DNA from: a virus
IMG/VR virus record: IMGVR_UViG_3300042465_005358
Coordinates: 1-25,921 of that record
Length of the DNA stretch: 25,921 nt
Reading direction: 5' to 3' (one strand)
Each line of letters begins with the position of its first letter. Position 1 is the stretch's first letter. The position numbers and the translations under genes were made by a program. Shown piece after piece: positions 17,372 to 25,868 of this stretch. The notes beneath the pieces were generated by a model. The model saw only the letters and a program-made list of their open reading frames with translations. It had not been told where the DNA came from and ran no database searches.

Positions 17372-18397
17372 ATGACTGCATTGGCACGACTTGATGACGA
17401 GAAGCGCGAGCTGCTCGCCCGCACCCTGTGCGCGGGCGCGAGCCGCGACGAGATGGAACTGTTCTTCAGCGTCTGCGACCGTACCGGGCTGGACCCGTTC
17501 GCTCGCCAGATTTACGCCGTCAAGCGGTGGGACAGCCGCGCCGGCCGCGACGTGATGCAGACGCAGGTCAGCATCGACGGGTTCCGCCTGGTTGCCCAGC
17601 GCAGCGGCGAGTACGCTGGCCAGACCTCGGTGGCGTTCTGCGGCACGGACGGGCAGTGGACCGACGTATGGCTCCACGACGAGCCGCCCGCCGCCGCCCG
17701 TGTCGGGGTCTACCGCAAGGGGTTTGTCGAGGCGGTCACCGCCGTCGCCCTGTTCCGCGAGTACGCGCAGCGCAAGAAGGACGGCGGCCTCACGGGCATG
17801 TGGGGCAAGATGCCGTCCGTGATGATCGCCAAGTGCGCCGAGGCGCTCGCCCTCCGCAAGGCGTTCCCTGCCGAACTGTCCGGGCTCTATACCGCCGAGG
17901 AGATGTCGCAGGCGGATAACCCGCCCGCGGCCCCCGCCCCGCAGTCCCACGTCGTGGCCGTCCTGCCGCCCCCGGCCGCAGAACCCGCCACGATGCCCCA
18001 GGACGCGCCGGCAGTCGCCGATGCCCCCAAGCCCGTCCGCAAGGCCCGGAAGCCGCAGGAGGCGCCTGCGGCCAAGCCGAGCCCCAACGATGTGCCCGTC
18101 GCGGGCCCGACCGACTCCTACCCCGACGAGTACGAGGGATCGTTTCGCATCCACCGCGTCGTGCGCCGCCCGGGCCGCGCCATCGCCATCGAGGCCACGG
18201 GCCAGCACGGGCCCGCTTGGATCGCCACCACCGTCCGGGAGTACGCGGACCTCGCCGAGGAGTCGATCAACGGCAGCCTCACGATGGACGTGGCCCGCGT
18301 CGGCAAGGCGCTCACCGTCATGCGCGTGCTGCGCTCCGAGCAGCCGCCGGCCCCCGAACCCGCTCCCGTCACGGACGGCAGCGATCTCCCCTTCTGA
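17372..18397 (+). CDS. bet: Bet/RecT-family single-strand annealing protein with SSB-like tail
   Basis: Residues about 1-190 carry the Bet-family core: LFFSVCDRTGLDPFARQIYA followed by VKRW, then QVSIDGFRLVAQRSGEYAGQ and GMWGKMPSVMIAKCAEALAL with RKAFPAELSGLY. These proteins anneal complementary single strands and promote phage recombination. A Pro/Ala linker (about 190-250) and a small C-terminal domain (about 250-325) follow. The last residues are GSDLPF, close to the acidic C-terminal tip of SSB (DDDIPF). No partner exonuclease is visible in the window. It has its own strong promoter and precedes the Gp157-family gene. Confidence 0.9.
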   Translation: MTALARLDDEKRELLARTLCAGASRDEMELFFSVCDRTGLDPFARQIYAVKRWDSRAGRDVMQTQVSIDGFRLVAQRSGEYAGQTSVAFCGTDGQWTDVWLHDEPPAAARVGVYRKGFVEAVTAVALFREYAQRKKDGGLTGMWGKMPSVMIAKCAEALALRKAFPAELSGLYTAEEMSQADNPPAAPAPQSHVVAVLPPPAAEPATMPQDAPAVADAPKPVRKARKPQEAPAAKPSPNDVPVAGPTDSYPDEYEGSFRIHRVVRRPGRAIAIEATGQHGPAWIATTVREYADLAEESINGSLTMDVARVGKALTVMRVLRSEQPPAPEPAPVTDGSDLPF

Positions 18398-18418
18398 CCC
18401 TACCCGGAGGAATACACC

Positions 18419-18919
18419 ATGAGTCTCTACGCCATCCAGAACGAGATCACCGACATCGTGGACGCCATCCTCGACGGGGGCGACGCCGAGGCGCAGCAGG
18501 CGCTCGAGGCGCACCTCGCCGGCTTGGACGCGGCGCTCGACGAGAAGGCCGACGATTACGCGGCGCTCATCCAGCACCTCATCGCCCGGGCCGACGCCCG
18601 CCGCGTCGAGGCCCAGCGCATGCGCGACCTGGCCGCCACCGACGAGGCGCTCGCCGACCGCCTCAAGGCGCGCCTGAAGGAAGCGATGGAAACGACCGGG
18701 CGCACCAAGCTGGACACGGCGCGGTTCCGCTTGTCGGTCGCGGGCAACGGCGGGAAGCAGCCGCTGTCCGTGACGTGCGACGCCACCACGCTCCCCAAGG
18801 AACTGACCACGGTGACCGTGGCGGCCAACAAGGACGCGATTCGTCAGGCGCTCGAGAACGGCGCTAGCATCGCCGGCTGCGAGCTCCTGCCTCGCGGCAC
18901 AAGCCTGCGAATCCGCTGA
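18419..18919 (+). CDS. Gp157-family phage protein (166 aa)
   Basis: The protein begins MSLYAIQNEITDIVDAILDG and has a long coiled-coil region (about 35-95, with KADDYAALIQHLIARADARR). A conserved LKEAMETTGRTKLDTARFRL segment and a C-terminal PKELTTVTVAANKDAIRQAL follow. This matches the siphovirus Gp157 family, found beside recombination genes; its biochemical role is unknown. GGAGGAATACACC precedes the ATG. It is co-transcribed with the annealing protein. Confidence 0.85.
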   Translation: MSLYAIQNEITDIVDAILDGGDAEAQQALEAHLAGLDAALDEKADDYAALIQHLIARADARRVEAQRMRDLAATDEALADRLKARLKEAMETTGRTKLDTARFRLSVAGNGGKQPLSVTCDATTLPKELTTVTVAANKDAIRQALENGASIAGCELLPRGTSLRIR

Positions 18920-18938
18920 ACCGCAAGTCCATCCTCTC

Positions 18939-18982
18939 CCCCCTCGTCGGATTCCGCAGGATGCGGTCACCCGGCGAGGGGG
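18939..18982 (+). terminator. Terminator of the early unit
   Basis: An 8-bp stem CCCCCTCG (18939-18946) with CGAGGGGG (18975-18982) enclosing a GC-rich inner hairpin, then TTTCCTTT. It lies about 20 bases after the Gp157-family gene and separates it from the convergent late block. Confidence 0.7.
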
Positions 18983-19059
18983 TTTCCTTTGGCAAAGCGG
19001 GCGCAGCCCGAAGGCCACGCCCGCCAGCAGTGCCGTTGGCGCGAACGCCTCCGGGCTGG

Positions 19060-19173
19060 TCAGAACTTGAAGCGGTGCCCATGCTTGCCCTTCAGGTACC
19101 ACCCGGCCGCGAGGCCGACGATGGCGACAAGAGCGGTGAACCACACGGTGCCGAGTGCGTCTGCAAGGATCAT
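19060..19173 (-). CDS. Small membrane protein (37 aa)
   Basis: A 37-residue peptide begins MILADALGTVWFTALVAIVG and ends LKGKHGHRFKF. It has one membrane-spanning segment (about 7-25) and a basic tail. The ATG overlaps the stop of the upstream gene (ATGA), so translation is coupled. Being last in the late block it may be a lysis-related or membrane-associated peptide. The role is inferred. Confidence 0.55.
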   Translation of the reverse strand: MILADALGTVWFTALVAIVGLAAGWYLKGKHGHRFKF

Positions 19174-19652
19174 TCCTGTGTCTTTCTGCGCTTCTGCGCT
19201 TTGCGGAACGCGGCATCGAACTCCGGGTCCACCCGGAGCGCCGCCACCAGTTCGCGGTCATTCTCCGGCCGCGAGTCATCAAGGGTATCAAGTGCCAGTT
19301 CGGCTGCGGCGACCTTCCGCCTGGGCAACCATCCGACCGCGATGCGGATGGCCGTGAACGCCCCAGACTGCCACAGCACGAACGCCACGGCCACGACCGC
19401 GACCGCGATGCCCCACCACTGGAGGGTGGAGAGCCACGCCGGCACCTTGTTCGTCACGTTCGGCAGCTCGTCGTGGATGCCCGCCGCAAGGCCGTCGATG
19501 CGCTCCGCGCCGGCCACGACCACGGGGTCGCCGATGGCCTGGCCGTGTTCACCGAGCGCCTGCGCCTCCGTGCGGATGGCGTTCGCGTGGTTCGAGATGC
19601 GCTGCACCGGGTTGCACCCGACGAGCAGCAGGCCGATCAGCAGCGCCCTCAT
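19170..19652 (-). CDS. Lipoprotein with internal membrane span, candidate unimolecular spanin (160 aa)
   Basis: The N-terminus has a signal with lipobox LVGC (about 10-13). A soluble stretch (about 14-75) and a hydrophobic segment QWWGIAVAVVAVAFVLW (about 78-94) follow, then a charged helical tail (about 110-160, ending KAQKRRKTQE). A lipobox plus a later membrane span is the layout of unimolecular spanins that join inner and outer membranes in the last step of lysis. Known u-spanins have the span at the very C-terminus, so the long charged tail is unusual. A structural membrane protein is the alternative. It overlaps both neighbours by 4 bp. Confidence 0.5.
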   Translation of the reverse strand: MRALLIGLLLVGCNPVQRISNHANAIRTEAQALGEHGQAIGDPVVVAGAERIDGLAAGIHDELPNVTNKVPAWLSTLQWWGIAVAVVAVAFVLWQSGAFTAIRIAVGWLPRRKVAAAELALDTLDDSRPENDRELVAALRVDPEFDAAFRKAQKRRKTQE

Positions 19653-19951
19653 GCGAACACGCGGTAGGGGATGCTCGGCAGCGGGTCGAACGTCGGCAGC
19701 GCGGCGACCTGCTCCTCGGTCAGTTCAATCGTCACCCGGAGGTTCGCGTGGTACTCGGGGTGCCCCGGCTTCACGATGTTGCCGTCCGCGTCGTACTGGG
19801 GCGGGATCGGCCCGATGCGGTCGAGGTACGCGCCGGGGACGGGCATCAGGGCAAGTTCGCCCTCGCCCATGTCCTGCTCAACGAGGATGCCTGCGGCTTC
19901 GAGCGCATCGTCCATCTGCGCCTCGGTGGTGGTTCGGAGGAGGTAGTCCAT
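19649..19951 (-). CDS. Conserved tail-region protein (100 aa)
   Basis: It begins MDYLLRTTTEAQMDDALEAA and contains LDRIGPIPPQYDADGNIVKP and TIELTEEQVAALPTFDPLPS. Such 'RTTTEA.MD.AL...G', 'DRIGPIPP' and 'ELTEEQ.AALP' patterns recur in phage proteins near tail-fibre genes, with no assigned role. The ATG lies four bases after the previous stop, so re-initiation coupling is likely. It overlaps the lipoprotein gene by 4 bp. Confidence 0.7.
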   Translation of the reverse strand: MDYLLRTTTEAQMDDALEAAGILVEQDMGEGELALMPVPGAYLDRIGPIPPQYDADGNIVKPGHPEYHANLRVTIELTEEQVAALPTFDPLPSIPYRVFA

Positions 19952-19955
19952 GTGG

Positions 19956-21176
19956 TTACAGAGTCGTAAGGGCGTTCAGTTGCGACTGCGCCATTGCGAA
20001 CGGAAAGAACTTGATTTGGCGAATGGTTCCAAACATGACCGATCCGGGCGATGCATCGCCACTACACCCAACACCCATGTGAGTGACCTGCGATGCAAGC
20101 GCAGAAGGTGCCGTGGTTGTCCCACTACCAGTCAGGCCGTCATACGAACCAAGGAATGCCGACGAATCAACAGCCACAGCCAATTTGTGGCGGCTGTTGT
20201 ATGCAAGCCCAGACGCTAGCGAGCGGTCCGTGTTTGTTGAGGCATTTATCTTTCGTTGCGATGTCATCGTTGAAGAACCGTAGTAGTACAGTTCCGTTCC
20301 GTAATTAAACGTGCCCCCAGCGGTACGGTCGAATAGCCTCACGATGTCAAGAAAGGCCGCGCTTGGGTTCGCAGGGATGCACTCCGCGAACAGCGTCTGT
20401 GGGTACAGCGGCCCCGTGATGAACGAGGAAGTCGGGATCGTGCAGAAATCCGCCAATCTCTGCACCGTGCTCGCCACGGTCGGGATGTAGGAGGAGGCAC
20501 CGGAACCTGCTTCGAGTTGTGCTCCCCAAAGTTCGATGCTGTCGCCGCTCGTCACAATGCGGATGCCGACGCGCTGCGCTGCCGTGGTCGCAGCGAACGT
20601 GTAGCGAACCCATGATGATGTGATCGCCTGCGTCGTGTAGGTAGATCCGTTGTCAAGCGTGTAGTCGATGTTCCCGGTCCCGCTCACTCTCCGCAGCCAG
20701 ATGCTAAAGGTTCGCGCAGCGGATGTTCCCATTGCGGCCGTGCTGATGATCGTGCCATTTCCTGCCGAAGCCGTCACACGCAGCGCAGTCGTTCCGTTCG
20801 CGGGATCGGTATTGTTCGTGCTGTTGCGTGTGATATTGGTATCGGCCCAATCGTTGCTTGCACCGCCGGATGTAGCGAACGACTCGGACCAGTTCAGGAG
20901 GTTCGTCGCCGTCCCCTCGATCAGCAGTCCTTTGGGTGCCAGCGTGGTCGGGTCGTAGTCGAAACGGGCCACGTTGTTCGATGCCGTGGCAACGTTCCCG
21001 CTAGCGTTGATGAACGTCCCCGTGCTCGCCCGCGTGAACGTCAGGCGCGAATCAAGGACGCCCGTGGTGAAGTCAAGGGTGAGCGTGGATCCGTCGCCCA
21101 GGCTGATGAGGCTCATCAGCTGGCCTTCCGTCGAACGACGCATCGGGCGTCGGAACCTGCCTACGTCGTACCGCAT
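19956..21176 (-). CDS. Virion-type protein with lectin-like fold (406 aa)
   Basis: The N-terminus after about residue 20 contains LTLDFTTGVLDSRLTFTRAS and FDYDPTTLAPKGLLIEGTAT. A jelly-roll-like stretch around 145-215 follows, with TFSIWLRRVSGTGNIDYTL and TTQAITSSWVRYTF. The C-terminal half looks like a laminin G/concanavalin fold (KINASTNTDRSLASG...). Such proteins are found on phage tails and appendages and bind sugars. GGAGG precedes the ATG at 21176 by six bases. Binding to the host surface is inferred. Confidence 0.7.
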   Translation of the reverse strand: MRYDVGRFRRPMRRSTEGQLMSLISLGDGSTLTLDFTTGVLDSRLTFTRASTGTFINASGNVATASNNVARFDYDPTTLAPKGLLIEGTATNLLNWSESFATSGGASNDWADTNITRNSTNNTDPANGTTALRVTASAGNGTIISTAAMGTSAARTFSIWLRRVSGTGNIDYTLDNGSTYTTQAITSSWVRYTFAATTAAQRVGIRIVTSGDSIELWGAQLEAGSGASSYIPTVASTVQRLADFCTIPTSSFITGPLYPQTLFAECIPANPSAAFLDIVRLFDRTAGGTFNYGTELYYYGSSTMTSQRKINASTNTDRSLASGLAYNSRHKLAVAVDSSAFLGSYDGLTGSGTTTAPSALASQVTHMGVGCSGDASPGSVMFGTIRQIKFFPFAMAQSQLNALTTL

Positions 21177-21188
21177 CGCGGCCTCCGA

Positions 21189-21731
21189 TCAGAGGAATGC
21201 GTAGAACGCGCCCATCGTCCCCGTCGAGGACTCAAACTGGAGCGTCACGTACTGCACGCCGATGGTGTCGATCACCACGCCAGCGGGCGGCGTGCCGGCA
21301 GCAGCGGCCGTGCCGGGGCTGTACACGTTCACCGTGGGCACGCCCGTGCCGACCGTGATCGCATGGAAGAAGTGCTGCGTCGTGCCGTTCACAGACAGGC
21401 TCGGGATGCTTCCGGCCGTCGCATTGTACGCGCACGCCAGGTCGGCGAGAAGCGTCGGGACGTAGATCGGCGTGCCGTTCGTCTGCACGTACGTGGTCCA
21501 GCCGATCACGCGCATGCTCGGAGTGGTCGCGTTGTTCGCGCTGTGGAACGGGATGAGCCGGATCAAACTCGGCTTGTCGCCGAGGTTCGTCGGGACCAGG
21601 AACGTCTGGCCCGTCGTGGACGGGATCGTGGCGGTCGGGACGGCGTTGTCGTAGGTTCCGCTCGAGGCGGTGATGAGGCCGCTGGTGCGGTACTCCGGCT
21701 TGTCTGTGGCGATGACGATGTCCATTGGCAT
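21189..21731 (-). CDS. Virion-associated hypothetical protein (180 aa)
   Basis: It begins MPMDIVIATDKPEYRTSGLI and is Thr/Ser/Ala/Val-rich with many likely beta strands (QTFLVPTNLGDKPSLIRLIP, MRVIGWTTYVQ, GVQYVTLQFESSTGTMGAFY). No family was recognised. The composition and location between tail-type genes suggest a structural or tail-tip protein. The ATG follows AAGGA at about eight bases. Confidence 0.6.
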   Translation of the reverse strand: MPMDIVIATDKPEYRTSGLITASSGTYDNAVPTATIPSTTGQTFLVPTNLGDKPSLIRLIPFHSANNATTPSMRVIGWTTYVQTNGTPIYVPTLLADLACAYNATAGSIPSLSVNGTTQHFFHAITVGTGVPTVNVYSPGTAAAAGTPPAGVVIDTIGVQYVTLQFESSTGTMGAFYAFL

Positions 21732-21742
21732 TGGCGTGTCCT

Positions 21743-21967
21743 TTAGGCGAAGTGCTTGATGAGGTAGTTGGCGGCCAGGCTCATGCCGGCCCCGATGGCC
21801 GCGCTCCAGCCGAGCATGTAGCCGCGTGAGTGCTCGAGTGATCGGATGCGTGCGTCGTGCGCCTTCAGCTCGTCGTTCTGCCGCGACTGTTGCGACAGGA
21901 TCGAATCGACCTTGCCCTCAAGGCGGCCGATGGCGAGGAACAGTTCGTCGTGGTGGGGGGAGGTCAT
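21743..21967 (-). CDS. Candidate holin (XhlA-like, 74 aa)
   Basis: The chosen ATG at 21967 gives a protein with an N-terminal coiled coil (ELFLAIGRLEGKVDSILSQQ and DARIRSLEHSRGY) and one C-terminal membrane span, MLGWSAAIGAGMSLAANYL (about 51-69), ending KHFA. That is the pattern of phage XhlA-type holin-like proteins, which sit in the inner membrane. The frame is open further upstream but overlaps the tailspike gene. A membrane anchor for another virion protein is the alternative. Confidence 0.5.
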   Translation of the reverse strand: MTSPHHDELFLAIGRLEGKVDSILSQQSRQNDELKAHDARIRSLEHSRGYMLGWSAAIGAGMSLAANYLIKHFA

Positions 21968-21981
21968 TGGAATGACTTTCG

Positions 21982-23658
21982 TTAAACGGAAATCGCTCCG
22001 AATGTCTTGAATGTTCCGGGCGTCCCCGCTGTCGTGCATACCCATCCGATGGTGCCACCGGCAGTCGGCGCTGAATTGAACACAACGTCTCCAACTCGAT
22101 GCGTTCCAGACACTGGCGCTGCTGATGCTGATGGAAGTCCGCGAGCAAGTGTTGGATCTGAAACAATGACTTGCGTGCCGACATTGTTTCGGCACGTCAA
22201 TGCACCACCGGAACCGGCCTGCCATTCAATCACGCCGGTTGTAACGTTATCAATGATTGAACCAGCGGTATAGATCGTGCTTGACGTTGAATACAAAGTT
22301 CGATTGTTGGTTGCTCCGATGCCCGACAACACGTTTGATGCGACGAGCAGGTTGGCAACCGTTCCAGGAAGCGATGGGTTGGAACTTTGGATTGACAGGA
22401 TGCCGTTTGTAATCATCTGATGACCGACGCAGACATTGCCGCATAGCGTCATTGATGACACAGACGCGGAATCCAGCAACGAAACGTAAATTGCCGGCCC
22501 GTTTTTTGCGACGCCTCCGCTGTCCGTGATTCTGTTGTTTGCGATGGTTACGTTGTTACTTGAAACGGACACATAGATTCCGTATCGACCGGAGTTGCGG
22601 ATGACATTGTTTGTAATGGTGCAATCGCTGACGTATTCCACGACGATCCCATCGGGAGTAGTTCCAGCGCCAACAATCGTGTCAACGATGTTTCCATCAA
22701 TCACGACGTTGAAGATCGTGGACGCAACGCCGCCGACGAGGATTCCAAGTCCGACATTCTTCAGGACATTGTTGCTGAAGATGATGTTTCTGCACAATCC
22801 CTGAGCCTGCATGGCATTGAATCCAACGACACGATTGTTGGAATACATGTTTCCGTCAATTACTGCATCAGAACATGTTTCCAGCTTTATGAGATTGCGG
22901 TCACAATCGTCGCCGTAATTGGCGGAAACAATCACCCCATCGTAATTCGTCGTGACGATTGCATTCGCATTCACCGCACCCGCAACATACAGACTCTTGA
23001 ACGTGCATCCAACGACACTCGCATTGACTGTTCGCGTGGTGCTGAATCCGTAAAGAAAGCATCCTTCAAGGTTCGAGTCGAAGAACGTGCTGTTACGGAT
23101 CGCGACGTTGTTCACACTGCGCGTTGCGACCGATGCTGCATAGAACTGCGTGAACCGGCATTCGCTGACGAGAATCCCGGACAGCGTCGTAGTCAGAACG
23201 CCATCCATGACGATGGCCGCACGGTTGCTCTTGCCAGTCCCGTTCGCCCCGGTATTCCAGGAATCCGAGAATCCGTCAGCGGGCTGGTTGGCGCGGTTGC
23301 CGTCGAACGACAGGCCAATGAACTCGACGTTGTTCCCGGTGACGTTGAAGCACGGGGAGAAGTCCAGCGATGCCAGCTGCTTCAGTTTCACGGTCGCGCT
23401 GCGCGAGCCGGAAATGCGGCGGCCACTTCCAACGGTGACGTTGCGGACGATGTAGGTTCCGTCAGGAAAGTAGATGTCCTGCGCTGCGTTGATGGCAGCC
23501 TGCACCGCAACGGTGTCATCCGCAACCCCATCCCCGACCGCGCCGAAGTCCTTGACGCTCACGACATCGCGGAGCCTGTCCAGCACCGTGCGCTGCGACG
23601 CGCCCGAGCCGGCGGCGAGGAACGTGACCTGTTCAGAGGTTGGCTTGGTCATGGGCAT
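21982..23658 (-). CDS. Tailspike/tail protein with parallel beta-helix (558 aa)
   Basis: A short N-terminal part contains TFLAAGSGASQRTVLDRLRD and leads into VVSVKDFGAVGDGVADDTVA (about 32-51), the start motif of pectate-lyase-fold tailspikes. The rest is a long right-handed beta-helix with Asn- and Ser-rich turns such as NNVEFIGLSFDGN, NNVAIRNSTFF and NVVIDGNIVDTI. The C-terminus is compact (GDVVFNSAPTAGGTIGWVCT). Such proteins bind or cut surface polysaccharide. It lacks a long attachment domain, so it may dock on the upstream fibre. The catalytic residues could not be placed. Confidence 0.8.
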   Translation of the reverse strand: MPMTKPTSEQVTFLAAGSGASQRTVLDRLRDVVSVKDFGAVGDGVADDTVAVQAAINAAQDIYFPDGTYIVRNVTVGSGRRISGSRSATVKLKQLASLDFSPCFNVTGNNVEFIGLSFDGNRANQPADGFSDSWNTGANGTGKSNRAAIVMDGVLTTTLSGILVSECRFTQFYAASVATRSVNNVAIRNSTFFDSNLEGCFLYGFSTTRTVNASVVGCTFKSLYVAGAVNANAIVTTNYDGVIVSANYGDDCDRNLIKLETCSDAVIDGNMYSNNRVVGFNAMQAQGLCRNIIFSNNVLKNVGLGILVGGVASTIFNVVIDGNIVDTIVGAGTTPDGIVVEYVSDCTITNNVIRNSGRYGIYVSVSSNNVTIANNRITDSGGVAKNGPAIYVSLLDSASVSSMTLCGNVCVGHQMITNGILSIQSSNPSLPGTVANLLVASNVLSGIGATNNRTLYSTSSTIYTAGSIIDNVTTGVIEWQAGSGGALTCRNNVGTQVIVSDPTLARGLPSASAAPVSGTHRVGDVVFNSAPTAGGTIGWVCTTAGTPGTFKTFGAISV

Positions 23659-23690
23659 GGGTTAGGCCAATTCGTTGTGGTGGGGAAAGG

Positions 23691-25844
23691 TCATGGCGTG
23701 GTGAGATATCGAAGTTGTCCAGACAGATTCCACGCTCTGCCAGATGCTCCTGCTGAAAACACATCGGTCAGGGTGACAAAGCCGTTGTTGTTGAAATTTT
23801 CCAGTGGCCCGTTGAATGTGTCTGAGCCAGTAATTGATACCTGTCCAGCGAGATAATTCGTTCCCGTTATCGCTGGTGCAAATCCCGTGATGTACAGCTT
23901 GAAATTCGACGCATCAATCTGGTTTCTTGTCATCGTGACGGTGAAGAACACGTCAACCACGTTCCCGACACGAGACACTGTTGATGTCTGATTCGTCAGG
24001 ACATAGTTGAAATCCGCCGTATTCCGGAATGTCAAAGTTGCCGAAGATGTGGTGGCATTCTGCCCGGAATATCCGAGCGATGTCCAATCAAAAGTTCCGC
24101 TCTGCACGAAGTTGCTCGCTCCAAGCAAGAATGCTTGTGCGCCACCACTCCCGGAAACCGTGCAGATGTTTCCTCCACCACCAGAATTGACGCCGATTGC
24201 GAGTAGTTTCCCGGTTGAACCAAGAGCAATAACAGGCGTTCCATTGAACGTGGTGTTGATTACCAGGATTGTGTGCGTGTTTCCGGCAACCGCCTCAATA
24301 TCGTTTCCGGTGTTCAGCTCAAACCATGAGTTCTGGATGGTGGTTCCAAGCGCAGCAAATCCATCGCCGACCAATACACCCGTAGCTCCTGTGGTAATTC
24401 CCTGAACGACGCAGCCATCTATGTATGTCGGGCCGCCGCCTTGCGTCCTGATTGCATTTGAAGTAGTACGAGTGAAATCGCACTTTTCAATTTTTGCAAC
24501 GAAACTATAGTCGGTCAATCCTGCATTCTGCCGGAGCAGAACGCCACCGCCGGCAATATCCGCGAATACGCACATGAAAATGTATGTGCCATAGGCGCGG
24601 TTGTTATCAATGCACCACGTTGCCGACGATGACGTGAAATGACATCGTTCGATCACCGTATTGACGGCATCCTGCGTTCCTCCGCCAATTTCGATAAACG
24701 AAGAAGGAACATTTGTAACGTTAGAGAACGCCAGCCCAGAAATGGTCATTCGCAACGATTGCGTTGCATAAGTTGGCTGATACGAAATTGCCGCGCCGGT
24801 GGTGTTGAAAATCAATTCTGACGAAATTTCTTCACCAATGATCGCAATCGAAGAAGTGATGATCAGCGACGTGAGTGCATATCTCCCGGAAGGAACAATG
24901 ATTGTTCCACCTCCGAGCGCACTTCTGGTTTGTGCATATGCAATCGCATTCTGAAACGCCGCCGTGTCATCGGTGACCCCGTCGCCGACAGCCCCGAAAT
25001 CCTTGACGCTGACCGTATCACCGAACTTGCTCGCGGCGCTGCGGGCGACCGCGCCCGTCCCGGTCGGCGTGTAGGTGACGAGATCCGCGCTCGTCGCGCC
25101 GATGTTGCTCGTCAGGAAGTTGATGAACTCGATGTTGTCGGTCCCGGCGACCGGGGCCGCCGAGAACGTCAGCGTCGTGCCGGCAATCGTGTACGTGCTG
25201 CGCTGCTGGTACACGCCGCCGATGTAGACCTGGGCGCTGTTACCGAGCGCGCCGGGGTCAGAGGCAAGCGTGAACACCGTCTGCGACCCCGTGCCGCTGA
25301 ACACCTGCCGCGTGATCGTGGCCGGCGCACCGCTCGAGCCCGCCGTCACCACCGAAGGCAGGCCGTTGGCGTCGAACGACAGGAACGAGTTCGCACGCTC
25401 CGCAGCCGTCGGCAGCTCCATGTTCAGGCTGCCGTCAGTGATCGGGATCTTGAGCGTCCGGTCACCGATATCGCTGATCTGCTGGATCTGAATCGTCGCC
25501 CGGTCCAGCGCGTCCGTGATGACCTCGGGGTAGAACCCGCCCTGGTTCGTCAGGTCCGTGGGCTGGAGGTTCGCGATGTCCGAAGTGATGACGAGCGTAG
25601 AGCCCGTGGCGAGGGCGCCCGCGAGCAGCGTGATGCTGCCGCCCGGGTTCGAGTTCTGGTCGCCGTTCAGGGTGACGCTGTAGTCCGAGTTCAGAACGAG
25701 CGTCGTTTCAACGCCCGTTGAAATGTTCAGGCGCACGACATCAAGGTCGGCGGCGGCGAACACCTTGAACGTGAACGGGAACACGGTCGCCGTTCCGTTG
25801 CCGACAAACGGCCCTGCAATGCGCGTCGTAGAGCTGATGGTCAT
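23691..25844 (-). CDS. Tail fibre/tailspike with T7-type attachment domain and beta-helix (717 aa)
   Basis: The N-terminus (about 1-150) carries RIAGPFVGNGTATVFPFTFK, LNSDYSVTLNGDQNSNPGGS and TDALDRATIQIQQISDIGDR, the attachment domain of podoviral tail fibres that binds the tail. A second module (about 170-250, RQVFSGTGSQTVFTL and VYIGGVYQQRSTY) follows. Then VSVKDFGAVGDGVTDDTAAF (about 276-295) opens a beta-helix domain to about residue 560. The last part is beta-rich (RVGNVVDVFFTVTMTRNQ). It probably binds host surface sugar. A late-promoter-like motif lies 24 bases before its ATG. The second tailspike follows with the same VSVKDFGAVGDGV motif. Confidence 0.88.
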   Translation of the reverse strand: MTISSTTRIAGPFVGNGTATVFPFTFKVFAAADLDVVRLNISTGVETTLVLNSDYSVTLNGDQNSNPGGSITLLAGALATGSTLVITSDIANLQPTDLTNQGGFYPEVITDALDRATIQIQQISDIGDRTLKIPITDGSLNMELPTAAERANSFLSFDANGLPSVVTAGSSGAPATITRQVFSGTGSQTVFTLASDPGALGNSAQVYIGGVYQQRSTYTIAGTTLTFSAAPVAGTDNIEFINFLTSNIGATSADLVTYTPTGTGAVARSAASKFGDTVSVKDFGAVGDGVTDDTAAFQNAIAYAQTRSALGGGTIIVPSGRYALTSLIITSSIAIIGEEISSELIFNTTGAAISYQPTYATQSLRMTISGLAFSNVTNVPSSFIEIGGGTQDAVNTVIERCHFTSSSATWCIDNNRAYGTYIFMCVFADIAGGGVLLRQNAGLTDYSFVAKIEKCDFTRTTSNAIRTQGGGPTYIDGCVVQGITTGATGVLVGDGFAALGTTIQNSWFELNTGNDIEAVAGNTHTILVINTTFNGTPVIALGSTGKLLAIGVNSGGGGNICTVSGSGGAQAFLLGASNFVQSGTFDWTSLGYSGQNATTSSATLTFRNTADFNYVLTNQTSTVSRVGNVVDVFFTVTMTRNQIDASNFKLYITGFAPAITGTNYLAGQVSITGSDTFNGPLENFNNNGFVTLTDVFSAGASGRAWNLSGQLRYLTTP

Positions 25845-25868
25845 GGATGCGGAGCCTCGTTGGTCAGA

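Noticed and set aside
17354-19291. Very long minus-strand frame opposite the annealing-protein unit (645 codons)
   Set aside because: Antisense shadow of the Bet-like and Gp157-family genes. The protein is Arg/Gly/Leu/Val-rich without motifs and covers the promoter and terminator of the real genes.
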